Positions 1 through 12,400 of a DNA stretch of 64,000 bases are shown here, piece after piece. How positions within the stretch are numbered: position 1 is the first letter of the stretch; the number at the start of each line of letters is the position of its first letter. The position numbers and the translations under genes were made by a program. The notes beneath the pieces were generated by a model, which worked only from the letters and a program-made list of their open reading frames with translations, was not told the origin of the DNA and made no database searches. Source of the DNA: Acanthosepion esculentum (taxonomy: Eukaryota; Mollusca; Cephalopoda; Sepiida; Sepiidae); assembly GCA_964036315.1 (NCBI GenBank), contig OZ038485.1, positions 79,478,460-79,542,459 on the forward strand, given 5' to 3'.

Positions 1-1622
1 TTCTTTTATTTGTTTAAAACGACCTGATATGTTCGCCTAAAATGATCCGAAAAGATCTAGAAGGCATACCAGGAGTTCGCAGCCATAATCTTAAAGCATA
101 ATCCTCCTTGAATATTACTGTGAGCCAGACAATTTTTTAAGATGAAGAAAGAAAATTGAATTGACAGTCGATTCACAGAGGAGAATATACTTAAGACTAG
201 AGAAATTTTGTTCTACTAAAGGATACTGAACTGAAAATATGAGCACGACGAAGTTTTAGAACAAATGGAATAAAAAGACACTATACTTTGCATAAGAAAT
301 ATACCCTTGAAATTTCTTTATATTACTAAGGCACATAAAATTTCTTTCTTTATATTACTAAGGCACATAAAGAAAGATCGTTTGGAAAATTAACATTCAC
401 AGGACATATTGAAGACAGAATTCAGCCCATAACCTACCTAACATTGCGTAAATGGATGTCAGATGTCGTAAAAAAACAAATTTACTAAGAACTACAGAGA
501 AGAGGAAAATTGTGGAAAGGCACGTCCTAAAGGAACACGGAACATAAAAGAAGACTGTGTTTTTATATGCATGACTTTAAGCATTATACAGATATGGCTT
601 TCGTAGTGGAGGCTAATTGTTGTTATTACTTTTATACTTTTGGTAGTGAATCACATTTTTCTTAGAAAAAAACGCTTCTTGTACGATCACCCAAGATAAA
701 TCACGTAGAGCCTGATCATTAGATAGATGGATGACCGCTTGGGAATGCCACATGTTGGAAAAGGTTGGATGTGCGGATGGAATAACAACTCGAAATTGGA
801 AAATGGAAAGCCGATTTCTAATTACCGTCGGGTCGTTATATTCACTTACAGTGCAAATATGCTTGGGAAAGGGTATGGATCTACCGTTTCGCTCTCGCCT
901 TATTCGTAGGTCTTGTTGCAATACATTATTATTATCTCTTCCAAACATATTTCTGACTTTAAATAAGCTGCAAAAATTTGATAACCCATAAAAAAATCAA
1001 TAAATGTAGTCACAGTTAATATCTCACTTACATGAATGTGCTAATTTTTATTATTACGACTATTATTTTATAGTTTCATCTTATATTATCGCATATAAAA
1101 TCTCACTCACACACTATAAGACAAAATGGAAAAACGCTTTCAACTGCGCACATGCGCTCGTTATAATAGGCGTCAGCTGACTGGAGTGAAAGAAAGACCC
1201 GTATGGGGAAAAATGGGGAAGAGACAATAAAAATCTATGTTCCATTTATTTATCGAGTTCTCACATTCATCTGAATGTTTGTATGATCTCCACAAACAAT
1301 TTATTTTTTATTGATAATATATGCAATTATTATATCGCATCTTGGTGGGACTCTATTGTGAACCATATTCTTACTGAAATGTGTTCTAACTTTGCCAAGA
1401 TAAGTCTCAAACTTCAGTAGTTTCATCTTTGGAGACTTACTTTCCCGCCTCAAGTTATTTTGTCAATATAGTTTTAGGGTAAATTTAAGGAGGTGATGAC
1501 AGCTTTTAAAAATCTCTAACCGCTGTTTGATATTAATCAGTTTAGTCCAAACCTCTTGATCCATTCCACGTACTTTGATGTTTTATTCCCTACTTTGTTA
1601 CGTTGATTAATATTTCTTTCAG
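1..1622. other. Intron of gene A, no exon seen
   Basis: AT-rich sequence. A unit of about 31 bp ending in tattactaaggcacataa is repeated directly around 311-375, and a LINE scrap lies at 425-520. The missing exons 1-2 of gene A were looked for and not found. Confidence 0.6.
425..520 (+). mobile_element. LINE 3'-end scrap
   Basis: Conceptual translation gives TYLTLRKWMSDVVKKQ and then, after a stop, LQRRGKLWK. This resembles the C-terminal end of the endonuclease/reverse transcriptase LINE whose longer remnant is at 23756-26053; the same C-terminal piece recurs at 14400-14550. Small and diverged. Confidence 0.45.
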
Positions 1623-1889
1623 GCGCTTTCGTTGGCATATCGTATTTTGCCGGCAACACCATTGTTGGATCTTATTTTAAGAAGAAACGAACTTTGGCCG
1701 TGGGAATTGCTAGCAGTGGAGCTGGTGGTGGAGCTTTTGCTCTTAATTACTTGATAGAACGAAGCATTTCCTTTTATGGTATGAGGGGAACATTTTTATT
1801 AATAAGTGGATTGCTTTTGAACTTCCTTGTATACGGTGCCTTATGTCGGCCGCTTAAGACCGTCAACAGGAAGAAGATAAAGACAAAAG
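1623..1889 (+). CDS. Gene A exon (equivalent of gene B exon 3), TM4-TM6
   Basis: Acceptor ...tttcag at 1622, donor GTAAGA after 1889; enters in phase 1 and leaves in phase 1. Encodes [19 protein letters not shown], the [13 protein letters not shown] signature, a Gly/Ala-rich TM5 and a hydrophobic TM6 ending CRPLK. It is 267 bp against 264 bp for the gene B counterpart. Confidence 0.9.
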
Positions 1890-2169
1890 GTAAGAGTGTT
1901 TCTAAAAATACCATTTTTAATTAAGTCAACTGTTTGTCAGAGGAACGTTATATTTTGAATCTTATTACATAAATATCTTACAGTTATATATATATGATAG
2001 GATAGGATAAGATAAAAGACAAGTAGGAAAGAGATCTCAATGTAACATTTTTCACTTTATTAAATTTAGATTGACATCTGATTCCTAATTGTTCTATATC
2101 CTATCATTTTGTCGGGTTCCTATCCGTACTTGATTTATATTTGATCTCTCTCTCTCTATCTCTCTCTCT

Positions 2170-2262
<93 letters not shown>

Positions 2263-3324
2263 CACACAAAATATTTTAGTAAATACTCTGTTTATAATAA
2301 ACAGTTTTAACTACATTTACAGGCGTGAATGTTCAAGAATTACGTAAGGATTATGTTCCGTCTGGCAGGAATAGAACCTGTTTCATACACGGAACAATGA
2401 TATAGCCTGAAGTGCTATACCATTTAGCTACAGAGGAAGCGTCTGGTTTGCAAAGTCAAGTTACTGTTTTAAACAGCATATTTTTATGACTTTTCTCGAA
2501 CGATCATAACTGTTCGAGGCCTATCTTAACGTAAGAAATGACATCATATTATGAAATGTTCAAAGTCCGACAATTATTTTAATATATTTTCTGTTTATAG
2601 GTTATCTTTATGGATACAAATATTTAAGTAAAGGCTCTGTTTATAATAAACAGTATTAACTATATTTACCGGCCTGTATGTCCAAGATATGTATCTTTCT
2701 TCAGTGATCGAACCTGTATCCTACACGGAACCGTCATATAGCCTGACGTACCAGTTAGCGACAGAGTATGCGTCTGGTTAGCAAAGTCGGGGGACACATA
2801 CTTTCTATGAAAATTATTGGACATTCAGTTCGGTAAATGTTTTCCGCAAATTAAATGCATTCCTTTCCATTTCAGAAATAATATTGACAACTGTGAAACG
2901 GCCTCAAACCGAAACGAATTTAGGTTTTGAAGAAGAAAACGCTACTGAAAATGAAGAGGAAGATGTAAATATGTTTCTTTGGTTTCGTTCACTTCTAACC
3001 GAGATATTTCTTTATAAATATTGACAAAAATTACGTATATTCTTTACCATATCAAAATAATTACATAACAATTAAATTATACTGCTTTCATAATCTTCAA
3101 TATGAATATCTGTTTTACAGCAGCGTGATTCGCTGCTGTAAAACAGAATTTCCTCAGATCATTCATAGTGGACTAGCGTTAAATTAAAAGCAAATATCTA
3201 ATAGGAAAAGAATCCGCTAGTTTATCTCTATCTTCAAATAAAGATAACGAATATATGAAACATACTTGGTAGGATACGCAGGCATTATTTTTTAATTCAG
3301 CCTTCATTCGCTTAATAGCCATAT

Positions 3325-3401
<77 letters not shown>

Positions 3402-4751
3402 CACAAACACACACACGCACACAAACAAGCACGCACGCGCGCACACACACATACATATAAATATGTAAGCAAATATGTGGATGTAGATGCGACGGTATGG
3501 TGAAAAATATGGAAATGACAAAGACCCGGCTTCTTTAACATCTCCCGGTTCCTGGCAAGATTAATGCTTGACAAACGTACTGATAAACTCTAGATTCAAA
3601 TAGAATTCCTCTTTTCCACTTAAGATAAAGTCTCTTTCCTGGGAGCGCGTTTTCGCAGCATCGCCCGCGCGACGCCAACGTGACCGAATCCAAAAAAGGG
3701 AACGCTGACTTTACAATTTCAGTTTTTCTGTTTCTGACTAGTCTCGTGTCTATCGTCTCTTCATGTTGACTTAAATATAAATATGCTTCCAATAACCATG
3801 TCCTGAAGATGGTCTACTAGACCGAAACGTCTGACGTCGACAGTAAAACAAAATTAAAACAGTAAGCTTGCATATTCTGATTTTTCTTTGTCTTTTCCAT
3901 ATTTTTCATCACACATATATATATATTAATACATGTCTCATTAAATAATTTAGACAAGTTTTGTCTACTTATTTTTAGTAATTACGGGCAAGTCTCTTAG
4001 TATCCTTATTAAAGGAAGAAAGAATATTACCATTCTGATGCATATTCATTTTATTCTGAGTACTTTCGAGGTTAGCACAATATCGTCATCAGTGTCTTGC
4101 TTTTGTTCATCATTTTTCTAAGACAAAATTTTTATATTCATCTGAATATTAATTTTTTACGAATGAAGTGAAAAACGCTAAGGTTAGGAACTGTACGATT
4201 TTAAAATTTTATCATGTAGATGCAACTAAATACTAATCAAATCTATTTAAAATTATTTCTTAACAACTTTGATATTTTAAAGTATCTAATGTTAACATTT
4301 TTAAACATTTGTGTAGTACTCATAATTCATTTTATTAAAGGTTGGTTTTAATCTTTTATATAGATAGCTTCAAGAATTTTTAGTTTATGTTTATTATTTT
4401 CCTGAAAAAGTATAGATGTATTTTCAACCAGTATTTTTCTAAATTGCGAATGTGGACAGGCATCTAACATCTCTCAAAAAGTTGAGAGATTTTATATGCA
4501 TCATTCAAATGAAAACGCAACCTTCGCGATAACGTAGTGATCGTATCACCTACACATATATTATTTTTTCTGTTGGAGATACAATCTCCTAAGGGACATT
4601 TAAATTTGTATACAATGTTGGTTTTCTGCAACACGTTAGATGATGGGGGAAAGTCATTGCGAGAGGATCCTATTAAAATACGTAAACAAACTAGTCTAAA
4701 TTATTTAATGAGATATGTCGTAATGAAAAAATGCTGCCAAAATATACACAC

Positions 4752-4794
<43 letters not shown>

Positions 4795-7700
4795 TAGTGT
4801 ACCTATCCAATCAAAATTGACGGCAAGAAGGAATGTATTATAATTAATATGTATTATATTGTAAGTAATTTTCGTTTAATCCAAGTACATTTTTTCTGTG
4901 TAACAATCGAGGGGAAGTGTGCAAAATAACGATGGCCCATCCACCAAAATTCAAGTTATATTTGTTTTTGAAAAGAAAAAAAACTTTAGTTAAATAAAAA
5001 TTGAATATTTGTTTTACGAATTTAACTGTATTTTATTTCCTTTTTAGGGACAAGTAGGAAGAAAGAAATATAATTTACGTACGTATGTGAGAAAAAATGT
5101 AATGCTATATGTTTCTATTTCCTTTTCAAAAAACAATTGTAACTTGAATTTGGGCGGATTTCCTTAATTCCCGTAAGGTTCTGTAATGCATTTAGGTGTC
5201 TCAGTGAAAATTACGACACTGAAATACGAAATTGCGATAACGAATGATGCTTTTCCAAAGCTAAGCAAAGTATTCAGAATAAAATATTCGTTAGAAACAA
5301 AACAAAATGAGCCTTGAACTGATACATCCCGAATTATGAACGTGTGTGCATGCAGGAGCACGAATGCATATTGTATTTTAATGGAATTTTAACGATAATT
5401 CAGAGACCATGTAGAGAAACTATAATAATGTATAATATTAATCAGTACAATGTTTATGAAATAAAATTAATTTAATTTTCAGACAAACAATTGTAGAAAT
5501 TCTGAACCCACCGGACATTCAGTGAAAAGTCTTCCAGGAAATCTGACAGACAAATTACGAAGCAAATGCACTTATCTCCGCTTAGCCATATTTGATCCAA
5601 TTGTTATGAAGAATTCAGGCATGCAATTGCTTCTAACTGTTTACCTTTTTTGGGCAGGTAAGTTACACTAATTTATAAATAATTAACTTCTCAATTTATA
5701 TTTATTTTAATACTTACCATATAAGAAGTCGGTATCTTAAAAGTGAATAAAAAATCGCTGTAAATTTCATACCCCAATTGCATCAATTTCGTAAAATTAA
5801 ATTTTTACTACAACACTTCTTTTGAAATCATTTTCAGTGGAAAAGTACTTTCTGGTCATGTAAATTTATTTACTTAAATTTACAATTTATCTTTATTCCT
5901 TGGAATATCGTATTTCTTCTTAAATTAGCGTCTGTTAAAATACACACTCAATCATCGCTAGGCACAACATACCTTATCACAATTCATGACTTTAATTGAT
6001 AGTTTTACAATAAACATAACATTGTGGATTATACGTAGTTTAACACAAATAAATAAACGAAGATCAGATGCTCAAATTTAACATCTTCCAGCGGATTGCT
6101 TCTATTTTTGCCGAAGGCGTTTTTTTTTCTTTTTTAGTTTCATTGTGTCACTTCAACTTATTTCATTAGTCGAAGATGACATACTGATTGAATGACCACA
6201 TTGGGTAGACAAGTTCCATTTCATTGTCCTTATTTATTTTACATATGACCAAATACAAGATTTAGTTATAAATAAATTGATACATTGTATTTATTTTATA
6301 ATTTCTGTATATTTAAAAAGTTATGTAACGGGGAAAATCGAGACAAAATCATGAAACGTAAGCATACTCTTTAAGATTGATATAAAATACATTGTTCATT
6401 TAAAACCTGAAATTTGTATATAAAATATACATATCAATATGTCTTAAATACGTGCTGTTTCTAGAAAACACTTTTTCTTGTGAATGAGATGTGTTGCAAA
6501 ACGTTTCTCCTTATTAAGTAGACAGTGTAATGAATATAAACATTGTAAAAAGTTGTTTTAAAAATGTTGAAATATTGAACTACAAAATTGAAATGTGCTT
6601 TCTTGATTTATTTGTAATTCTGTTGCCAGTGGGCGAAATTGTTTTGATCTATCTTCCTGCAAAAGCCGTGGATGTTGGACTAAACCGCGAACAAGGAGCC
6701 TTGATAATGTCTATCTACGGTGCAGTGTTTGCGTTTAGCCAAATTGTTGTTGGGATTCTCGCTGACCTGATTCACATACCTACAAGTTACCTTCTGATGT
6801 TTTCATTGCTTGGCATGTCAGTAATTGCTGTAGCATTTGTATTGTGCCATTCATTCTCTTTATTCGTCGTGTGTGCTTCTCTCTTCGCCATTTGCAATGG
6901 TAAGTATTTATATACTATCCAATAATGTAGCATTTGTTAGAATGTTATTTTAGTTTTCGAAAATTAAAAAAAAACAAAAACAAAAAACGTATGTTGCATT
7001 TTGGTGAAGAAACAGGCTGAATCCAACAAAAAAATAACATTAGTTAAAAACAGAATAAAAATACCCGACGAAATCTTTTGGACACAGCAATCAAAACAAG
7101 TAAAACAAGAAAATATGGAAAAAAAAGAGGATTATTCTGAATAAAAATGCAATACATTAAATTAATTCATATTCAGTGTTTCTTAACAAAAGACATGTCC
7201 AACCTCACCAACATCAAGTTTTTAAAATAAAATTTCTACCCTACAAGAATAAATAAATCTATCTTAATTTACCCCGGAAAATATTTTAATCTTACTCATA
7301 TGTAGCAAGTAACAGTTGAGAATAAAAGTTTACGTCAAATATTCAATGTAATAAATGAATTTTTCCCAGTGTTTCGTATTCAGATCAAACATTACTTTTA
7401 CAAGTTAAATAATCTTATAATTCTACATTCATCTCTTTTCACAGAATTTCATTATAATGTATTTTTCTTTTTCAACAATGTTTCAATCGCTGTATTATCT
7501 GCTTTTCTCCGTGTGTCTGTTGCATTCTAAAATTCGAACAGAATACTTCAATTGATTCTTGGGATTTGTCCGAATTACTCTCTTCTCCCGGCCATTTTGC
7601 AAATTAATTTCACACGTTTTACTAGTCCTTTATAATAAGGTCGTCTTCACTGAACCGGTGTTTACTTCTGAATTTATGAAACCATATATTAAGCTTGAAA

Positions 7701-9166
7701 TATCCAGAGAAAATGCTTCTTCTCTTCGCGTTTGATCTCAAATTGAAAAGTGAAATCTTCATTATAAAATATAAACATCTTTTCTCATAAACCTGTGCAT
7801 TTTCTAACGTAATATCTTCAAGAGAAAATCGGTATTTCTCAATAAAATCAGCCGATGATCTCACTGCTTCAACTGATGATCTAAGCTAAACTATAAGAGA
7901 AATGTAATTGTCATTATAAATAAAGAAAGGAATATACTAAGCAATATATATTGGAGTCAGGAAAGTCAAATTTGTGGTTCGATTACAGACAATATAATGC
8001 AAGGCGTAACGTACGTACTAATTAACTAAGGTAGGAACAAGCTGAATATATGATACTTTTTTCTCATATTGGTTGCTTTAGTCAAAACCCTTCGACTGTC
8101 GGCCTTCCAAATTTCTTCAGTCTCTATTGTATTTGGCAACCTCTTGGGAATTTTGTAACGAAACTTTTTCTATCCATTCGGAGAAAATGGTATCACTGAT
8201 CTCTGCATGCAAGATGATGTATAGTATTATTTAATTATTTTCAGTTATTTCTTTTTTTTATTTTTGATGCCAGTTTTATTTCTTTCATTGAAGCAGAATA
8301 AATGAACTCCTGATCCGTATATAACTCTATATTCTTCACAATTATTTATATCTACCAGGCCGATGTTCCACAAGTTGGTCGGTTGGATCAATGACATAAA
8401 GGAAAAGCGAACAAAGTGTGTTACCTGGTAGCAACAAAAAAAATATCAGGGGGTGGAATAAGGCTAAAATAAGTTATATGTAATAAGTTGTGAGGCCAAT
8501 TGCCAACTCAGTGGATTGAATTACGTCCTCGGTTCGAAATTTTCAGAGCGTTGTCTAATACAATAGAGCCGGCGAATGCTGTAAAGTACAATTGTCGAAA
8601 CGTTGTGAATAAAGCAAGAAATACATCAACATCAGAATAAATCAGTGTAAATTTTCATTTTTGTTTTTAGGATTTAGCTCTGCCCTCCGTGTTGTGTTTG
8701 TAGCTACCATCTTGGGAGTGAAAAACCTGACCAAAGGCTATTCTCCCTTGTGTCTTTTGATTGGCCTGGCTTACATTATCTATCCGATTATCACAGGTAT
8801 TTGACGTCATTTCTTCAATTTTTTCTTGTTATGTACTACCAGAAGGTAGGTGATCATGTTCATTCACAGTCTCCTTATCTTTAATATCTTTAAGTTGTGA
8901 ATTGCCATCACTAATCTGGGGAAAAGTTACTGGAGTGATTTATCGTTGTTTTTCTCGATTATTACACTGCCGGGGTAAGAAAGCAGTATTAATTTACCTG
9001 TAAGTCAAAGCAAAAGAATTGAATTCCTAACTTTTCCAAGGACGTTATTGGAAACAGTAACGAAAACCCTCGGACCAAATCGGAACTCAAATTGTAAATT
9101 CCGTTTGTCACGGCGAAAACTGTTCTGTCATCTTTATATTCAACTATTCAATTATTTAACCGAATT

Positions 9167-9243
<77 letters not shown>

Positions 9244-9593
9244 CACACACAATTATCATAATAAATGAAATAAAAAAATAAAATTATCATAATAAATGAA
9301 TAGTTTTTACTTAAAATGTTCGGTTATTTCTTGATCTAATAGCTTCAGTATAATAATTGCTAAAACGCAAAGTTATTGAAAAATCACTGAATCAATATAA
9401 TATAGAATGCATTAGAATATATTGATCAGCCATATTACGATGATATAAAGTAAGAAAAATATTTAAAAGCTTATTCATAAACTCTTTCTTTGTAGCTGAT
9501 TTCTCTTGACTTATATTATTACTACGATTGATATGTTTTGTAATTCATTTTTCAAATAAATTTACATGTCCTATTATTTTATATTATAAAACT

Positions 9594-9632
<39 letters not shown>

Positions 9633-10758
9633 GTTGGTCAGTTTGAAATAGAGAGAGTGAGAGTGAGGAGAGACGAAGGAAAATATAAAACTGACAGATA
9701 GCATTTCAAGTGGGACATAAATGTATTTTCTGATAGACCTCTTAATACTGTTGACTAATTTATTTGTTTCAAGTGTGAACAAATCTTGCTATTAAAAATG
9801 AAGAATTGACCGAAGAGTTTATTCTCTATTGTAGTTAGAATTTATTTGGAGTGTCAAGTCTATTTTTAAAGAACTTTGTCAAATAATGGCTTTTGATTAT
9901 ATTTGCCCAGCATACTTTTTTACAAATATGAAAAAAAATGTATACTTTTGTTATTTGAATTCAAAACTGAACATACTAAAATGAGTAACATTTTCTGCCA
10001 TTTAAATTTCACAAAAATACGCTTTTATATTACAGTAGTTAATGCTATTGAGTAACAAAAATCGATTTTTTATAGTTTATGGAGAAGGTTCTTTAAAAGA
10101 TCTAAACTATCTAAAGTGGTTTGAGGAAATGTCTGTTGGAGATTGATTGAATGGTGTCGTAGGTTCGGGTAGAGTAAATGATGTCAAATGAAAAGATAAA
10201 TAATGTTAAACGATAATGTATAGCCAAAATATTCGGAATAAAGATATTGAAAATCATTGGTAACAAATTATTTTTGTTCATAATTATGAATGCATTGCAC
10301 ATTCAGATTAGCATTTATTCAAATTTACGTTTATTGAAAGACCACAAAAAAGCGCATCGTATAGTTGTTTGTTACAATCTTGATAAACTTTGGCAGGAAT
10401 TAATTAAGTCTCTTGGAGATGACAAATATAGTGGAACAAAAGGGTGGATAACATGTCCAATAAAATAAATGTTAATTATTGAAGGTTCACTCGCAAAAAC
10501 ATAATATTATTTTTAATTTTTTGCCGATTGATTAAACGTGCTGACACTGGTTTAAACATGAAAAGTAACTAATTTTGGCTCTCCGTAATAAAACTTCAGA
10601 TGTTTCTAATATATGTTTTCCTTCTTTCAGGTGCTTTGTTCGATGCAACCCAGTCTTTTGATGCTATCTTTTACTTTGCAAGCGCATGTTTATGTACGTC
10701 CTCTATAGTTTCTAGTGGCATCATCTACATGCAACGGAACAAGAAATTCCACGAATAA
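1623..10758 (+). CDS. Gene A: SLC16/monocarboxylate transporter-like protein, 5'-partial (exons 3-8)
   Basis: C-terminal two thirds of a multi-pass plasma-membrane transporter of the MCT/SLC16 branch of the major facilitator superfamily. Exons, all with GT-AG borders: 1623-1889, 2876-2964, 5483-5657, 6630-6899, 8671-8796, 10631-10758. They join in one open frame of 1055 nt ending in TAA. The first visible exon carries the family's TM4/5 signature ([13 protein letters not shown]); the second and third encode a hydrophilic, acidic cytoplasmic loop typical of MCTs between TM6 and TM7; the rest encodes TM7-12 and a short charged tail. The two upstream coding exons that gene B has (N-terminus, TM1-3) were not found in bases 1-1622 and presumably lie left of the window. 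No stop or frameshift is seen. The true substrate is unknown; the family carries monocarboxylates, thyroid hormones, amino acids, creatine and others. Exon order, splice phases and protein sequence match gene B, indicating tandem duplication. Confidence 0.9.
2141..2262. repeat. (CT)n / (TA)n / (TATG)n compound microsatellite
   Basis: CT dinucleotides, then about 80 bp of pure TA ending in TATG units, inside a gene A intron. Confidence 0.95.
2268..2470 (-). mobile_element. tRNA-derived SINE-like copy 1
   Basis: On the minus strand a B-box-like GGTTCTATTCC (2368-2378) and an A-box-like TAGCTAAATGGTA (2418-2430) sit at tRNA-like spacing. The tRNA-related part is followed by a tail containing ctgtttattataaacaga. 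The same arrangement recurs at 2620-2790, so it is a dispersed repeat and not a tRNA gene. Confidence 0.6.
2620..2790 (-). mobile_element. tRNA-derived SINE-like copy 2
   Basis: Diverged second copy of the 2268-2470 element in the same orientation. It shares tctgtttataataaacag, a B-box-like GGTTCGATC (2706-2714, minus) and an A-box-like TCGCTAACTGGTA. The pair lies 350 bp apart, suggesting a local duplication or nested insertions. Confidence 0.55.
2876..2964 (+). CDS. Gene A exon, acidic cytoplasmic loop
   Basis: Acceptor ttccatttcag at 2875; enters in phase 1 and ends in phase 0. The peptide contains [20 protein letters not shown], matched by LQTETNSGFEPEE in gene B, which confirms an otherwise short exon. 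The donor is GTAAAT, weaker than the other donors. 89 bp. Confidence 0.8.
3109..3147. other. Perfect 17-bp stem, 5-nt loop hairpin
   Basis: Arms 3109-3125 and 3131-3147 are exact reverse complements around the loop TGATT. It lies 145 bp downstream of the 2876-2964 exon, within the intron. Confidence 0.8.
3325..3459. repeat. (CA)n microsatellite
   Basis: About 125 bp of CA repeats with scattered CG and AA interruptions, in a gene A intron. Apparent open frames here are repeat translation. Confidence 0.95.
4756..4793. repeat. (TA)n microsatellite
   Basis: About 38 bp of TA preceded by a short CA run. Confidence 0.9.
5483..5657 (+). CDS. Gene A exon, end of loop and start of TM7
   Basis: Acceptor tttaattttcag at 5482, donor GTAAGT after 5657; starts in phase 0 and ends in phase 1. 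Hydrophilic for about 40 residues, then [20 protein letters not shown] enters TM7. Gene B has FDPVVYKNHGVRLLLIIYFI at the same place. Confidence 0.88.
6630..6899 (+). CDS. Gene A exon, TM7-TM9
   Basis: 270 bp, phase 1 in and phase 1 out, with donor GTAAGT. Encodes [19 protein letters not shown] followed by the TM8 stretch [20 protein letters not shown]. The gene B exon has exactly the same length. Confidence 0.9.
6900..8670. other. Gene A intron, no feature recognised
   Basis: AT-rich. A stretch at 8340-8640 resembles SINE-type debris (ggttcgaaattt, gtcgaaacgttgtgaat) but is too decayed to delimit. Confidence 0.4.
8671..8796 (+). CDS. Gene A exon, TM10-TM11
   Basis: 126 bp, acceptor tttgtttttag, donor GTATTT. 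Encodes the helix [19 protein letters not shown] and the next helix. By eye, 28 of 42 residues are identical to the gene B exon, including LGVKNL and the YSP..CLLIG core. Confidence 0.9.
9169..9252. repeat. (CA)n microsatellite
   Basis: Nearly pure CA for about 80 bp in the last gene A intron, followed by two copies of aattatcataataaatgaa. Confidence 0.95.
9595..9632. repeat. (CTAT)n microsatellite
   Basis: About nine CTAT units, followed by a short GAGA-rich stretch. Confidence 0.9.
10631..10758 (+). CDS. Gene A last coding exon, TM12 and C-terminus
   Basis: Acceptor cttctttcag at 10630; stop TAA at 10756-10758. [17 protein letters not shown] matches the conserved G.L.D.T.S.D..FY end of SLC16 proteins. 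The C-terminal tail is short (QRNKKFHE). No AATAAA is seen until 11043, inside the first unit of the 79-bp minisatellite. Confidence 0.9.
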
Positions 10759-11016
10759 CCAAATCGGAAGAATTTATAAAAGAATAGACAGACTTATACA
10801 TTTAGAATAACGAATCAATGATAGAAGCAAATTTTATTTACCTACTTACCATAAATGATATCTAATTTTTATATTCACAGAAGCATGAAACACTTAGCAA
10901 TTAAGCGGCATTTACGCTAACAACTTCTTGTTTGGATTATTATTTTTTTCTTTTATGATAGTCGGTGTTCTTCCGTATGTGTAACAAGCAGATTACATCA
11001 TCTACCAATTATTTTC

Positions 11017-11616
11017 TTGATTGTGACAATACGTGTCAATTAAATAAAGAGTAATAGATTAATATAAACGGTAATGATAATGGCAATATTAGCCCTTGAT
11101 TGTGGCAATACGTGTCAATTAAATAAAGTATAATAGATTAATATAAACGGTAATGATAATGGCAATATTAGTCCTTGATTGTGGCAATACGTGTCAATTA
11201 AATAAAGAGTAATAGATTAATATAAACGGTAATGATAATGGCAATATTAGCCCTTGATTGTGGCAATACGTGTCAATTAAATAAAGAGTAATAGATTAAT
11301 ATAAACGGTAATGATAATGGCAATATTAGCCCTTGATTGTGGCAATACGTGTCAGTTAAATAAAGTATAATAGATTAATATAAACGGTAATGATAATGGC
11401 AATATTAGCCCTTGATTGTGGCAATACGTGTCAATTAAATAAAGAGTAATAGATTAATATAAACGGTAATGATAATGGCAATATTAGCTCTTGATTGTGG
11501 CAATACGTGTCAATTAAATAAAGTATAATAGATTAATATAAACGGTAATGATAATGGCAATATTAGCCCTTGATTGTGACAATATTAATATAAACGGTAA
11601 TGATTACAGTAATATT
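11017..11616. repeat. 79-bp minisatellite downstream of gene A
   Basis: Seven complete 79-bp units start at 11017, 11096, 11175, 11254, 11333, 11412 and 11491, followed by a shortened eighth from 11570. Units differ at few sites (aaagagtaatag versus aaagtataatag). Every full unit contains AAATAAAG, i.e. an AATAAA hexamer, in the gene A sense. The array starts 259 bp after the gene A stop codon. Confidence 0.95.
11043..11048 (+). promoter_or_regulatory. First AATAAA downstream of gene A (candidate poly(A) signal)
   Basis: First canonical hexamer after the stop at 10758, in the first unit of the 79-bp array; the same hexamer is repeated in each later full unit. Whether it is used is unknown. 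Confidence 0.4.
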
Positions 11617-11924
11617 AACGTTTTCCTATAAGGAGACGGTATTCATTGACCGAGCAGTAAATACTGTTATTAGTTGAATTTTATAAAATCTTTGTTTTAA
11701 AAGAGTTTTTTCAGTAGAATAGATTTCTCATGTCCAGTAGCTGTTATTGCTCTTTCCACTATTGATGAGGGTTTCCTTCTTTACCATTTATTTGAAATCG
11801 TGGTGCGTGCCAACATAAAAGACATCATCTTATATAAGCTAATGATGGCGCTTGTCATAATCACAGAAAGAGACCAGAATTAATTATTTTTTTAAAATCA
11901 TGTCTAAATTTCAGGAATGTGGAT

Positions 11925-12400
11925 TTATAATTACAATATTTACTCTCGGAATCATGTCCTCATCTATTTTTTATTATAATCACAACGTTTCAATCGTTGT
12001 AAGGTTCGTCAAATGTCAGTCGATCCGAATAAAATTCTGTAAATTTCCAACTAAACCCTTTATTTAATTTACGGGTTAAAATGTTCTGATTCCACTGCCC
12101 ATATTTGTGGATATCTGGTCTAGTTCTTTTTAGCTCTGCTTACCTGTCATTTGTTCTGAGCTGAGGAGGACATATTCAGACTGGGCGGAAATAGAACAAT
12201 TACTGGACAACGATAAATAAGGACGGGACGAGATATCCCTAGATATGGAGAATGGAAGAACGAAAATCTAACCTCGTAGATTAAATTAAGTGTTTTGTTC
12301 AAAATTCTCTCAAGCTTATACGGACCGATATAGAGCAGAAGACCGGAGAGTTCAACAGGCGAAGCGATGTGAAAATATCAACAAAAAAATGAGGATATTA
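11925..12400. repeat. Palindrome-type dispersed repeat
   Basis: The left half (tcctcatc...cacaacgtttcaatcgttg) and the right half (accggagagttcaacaggcg...aaatgaggat) are related in opposite orientation. Relatives occur at 15040-15240 (+), 35735-36130 (both orientations) and 62010-62090 (+). No coding capacity. Confidence 0.5.

Noticed and set aside
2141..2347. Open frames made of Tyr-Ile, His-Thr, Cys-Val, Arg or Ile repeats across microsatellites (also 3179-3574, 9048-9281, 14487-14831, 19942-20204, 21648-22047, 23220-23692, 55814-56044, 57544-58044)
   Set aside because: They are translations of TA, CA, GAA or TAA repeats with no non-repeat domain.
2355..2440. Candidate tRNA gene on the minus strand
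   Set aside because: A- and B-box-like sequences exist, but the cloverleaf is imperfect and the unit recurs as a dispersed repeat, so a SINE is the better call.
6530..6629. In-frame ATG extension upstream of the gene A TM7-TM9 exon
   Set aside because: The acceptor at 6629 joins in phase with the previous exon exactly as in gene B, so the upstream part is intron.
11017..11616. CRISPR-like array
   Set aside because: The 79-bp units are tandem without spacers and the genome is eukaryotic.
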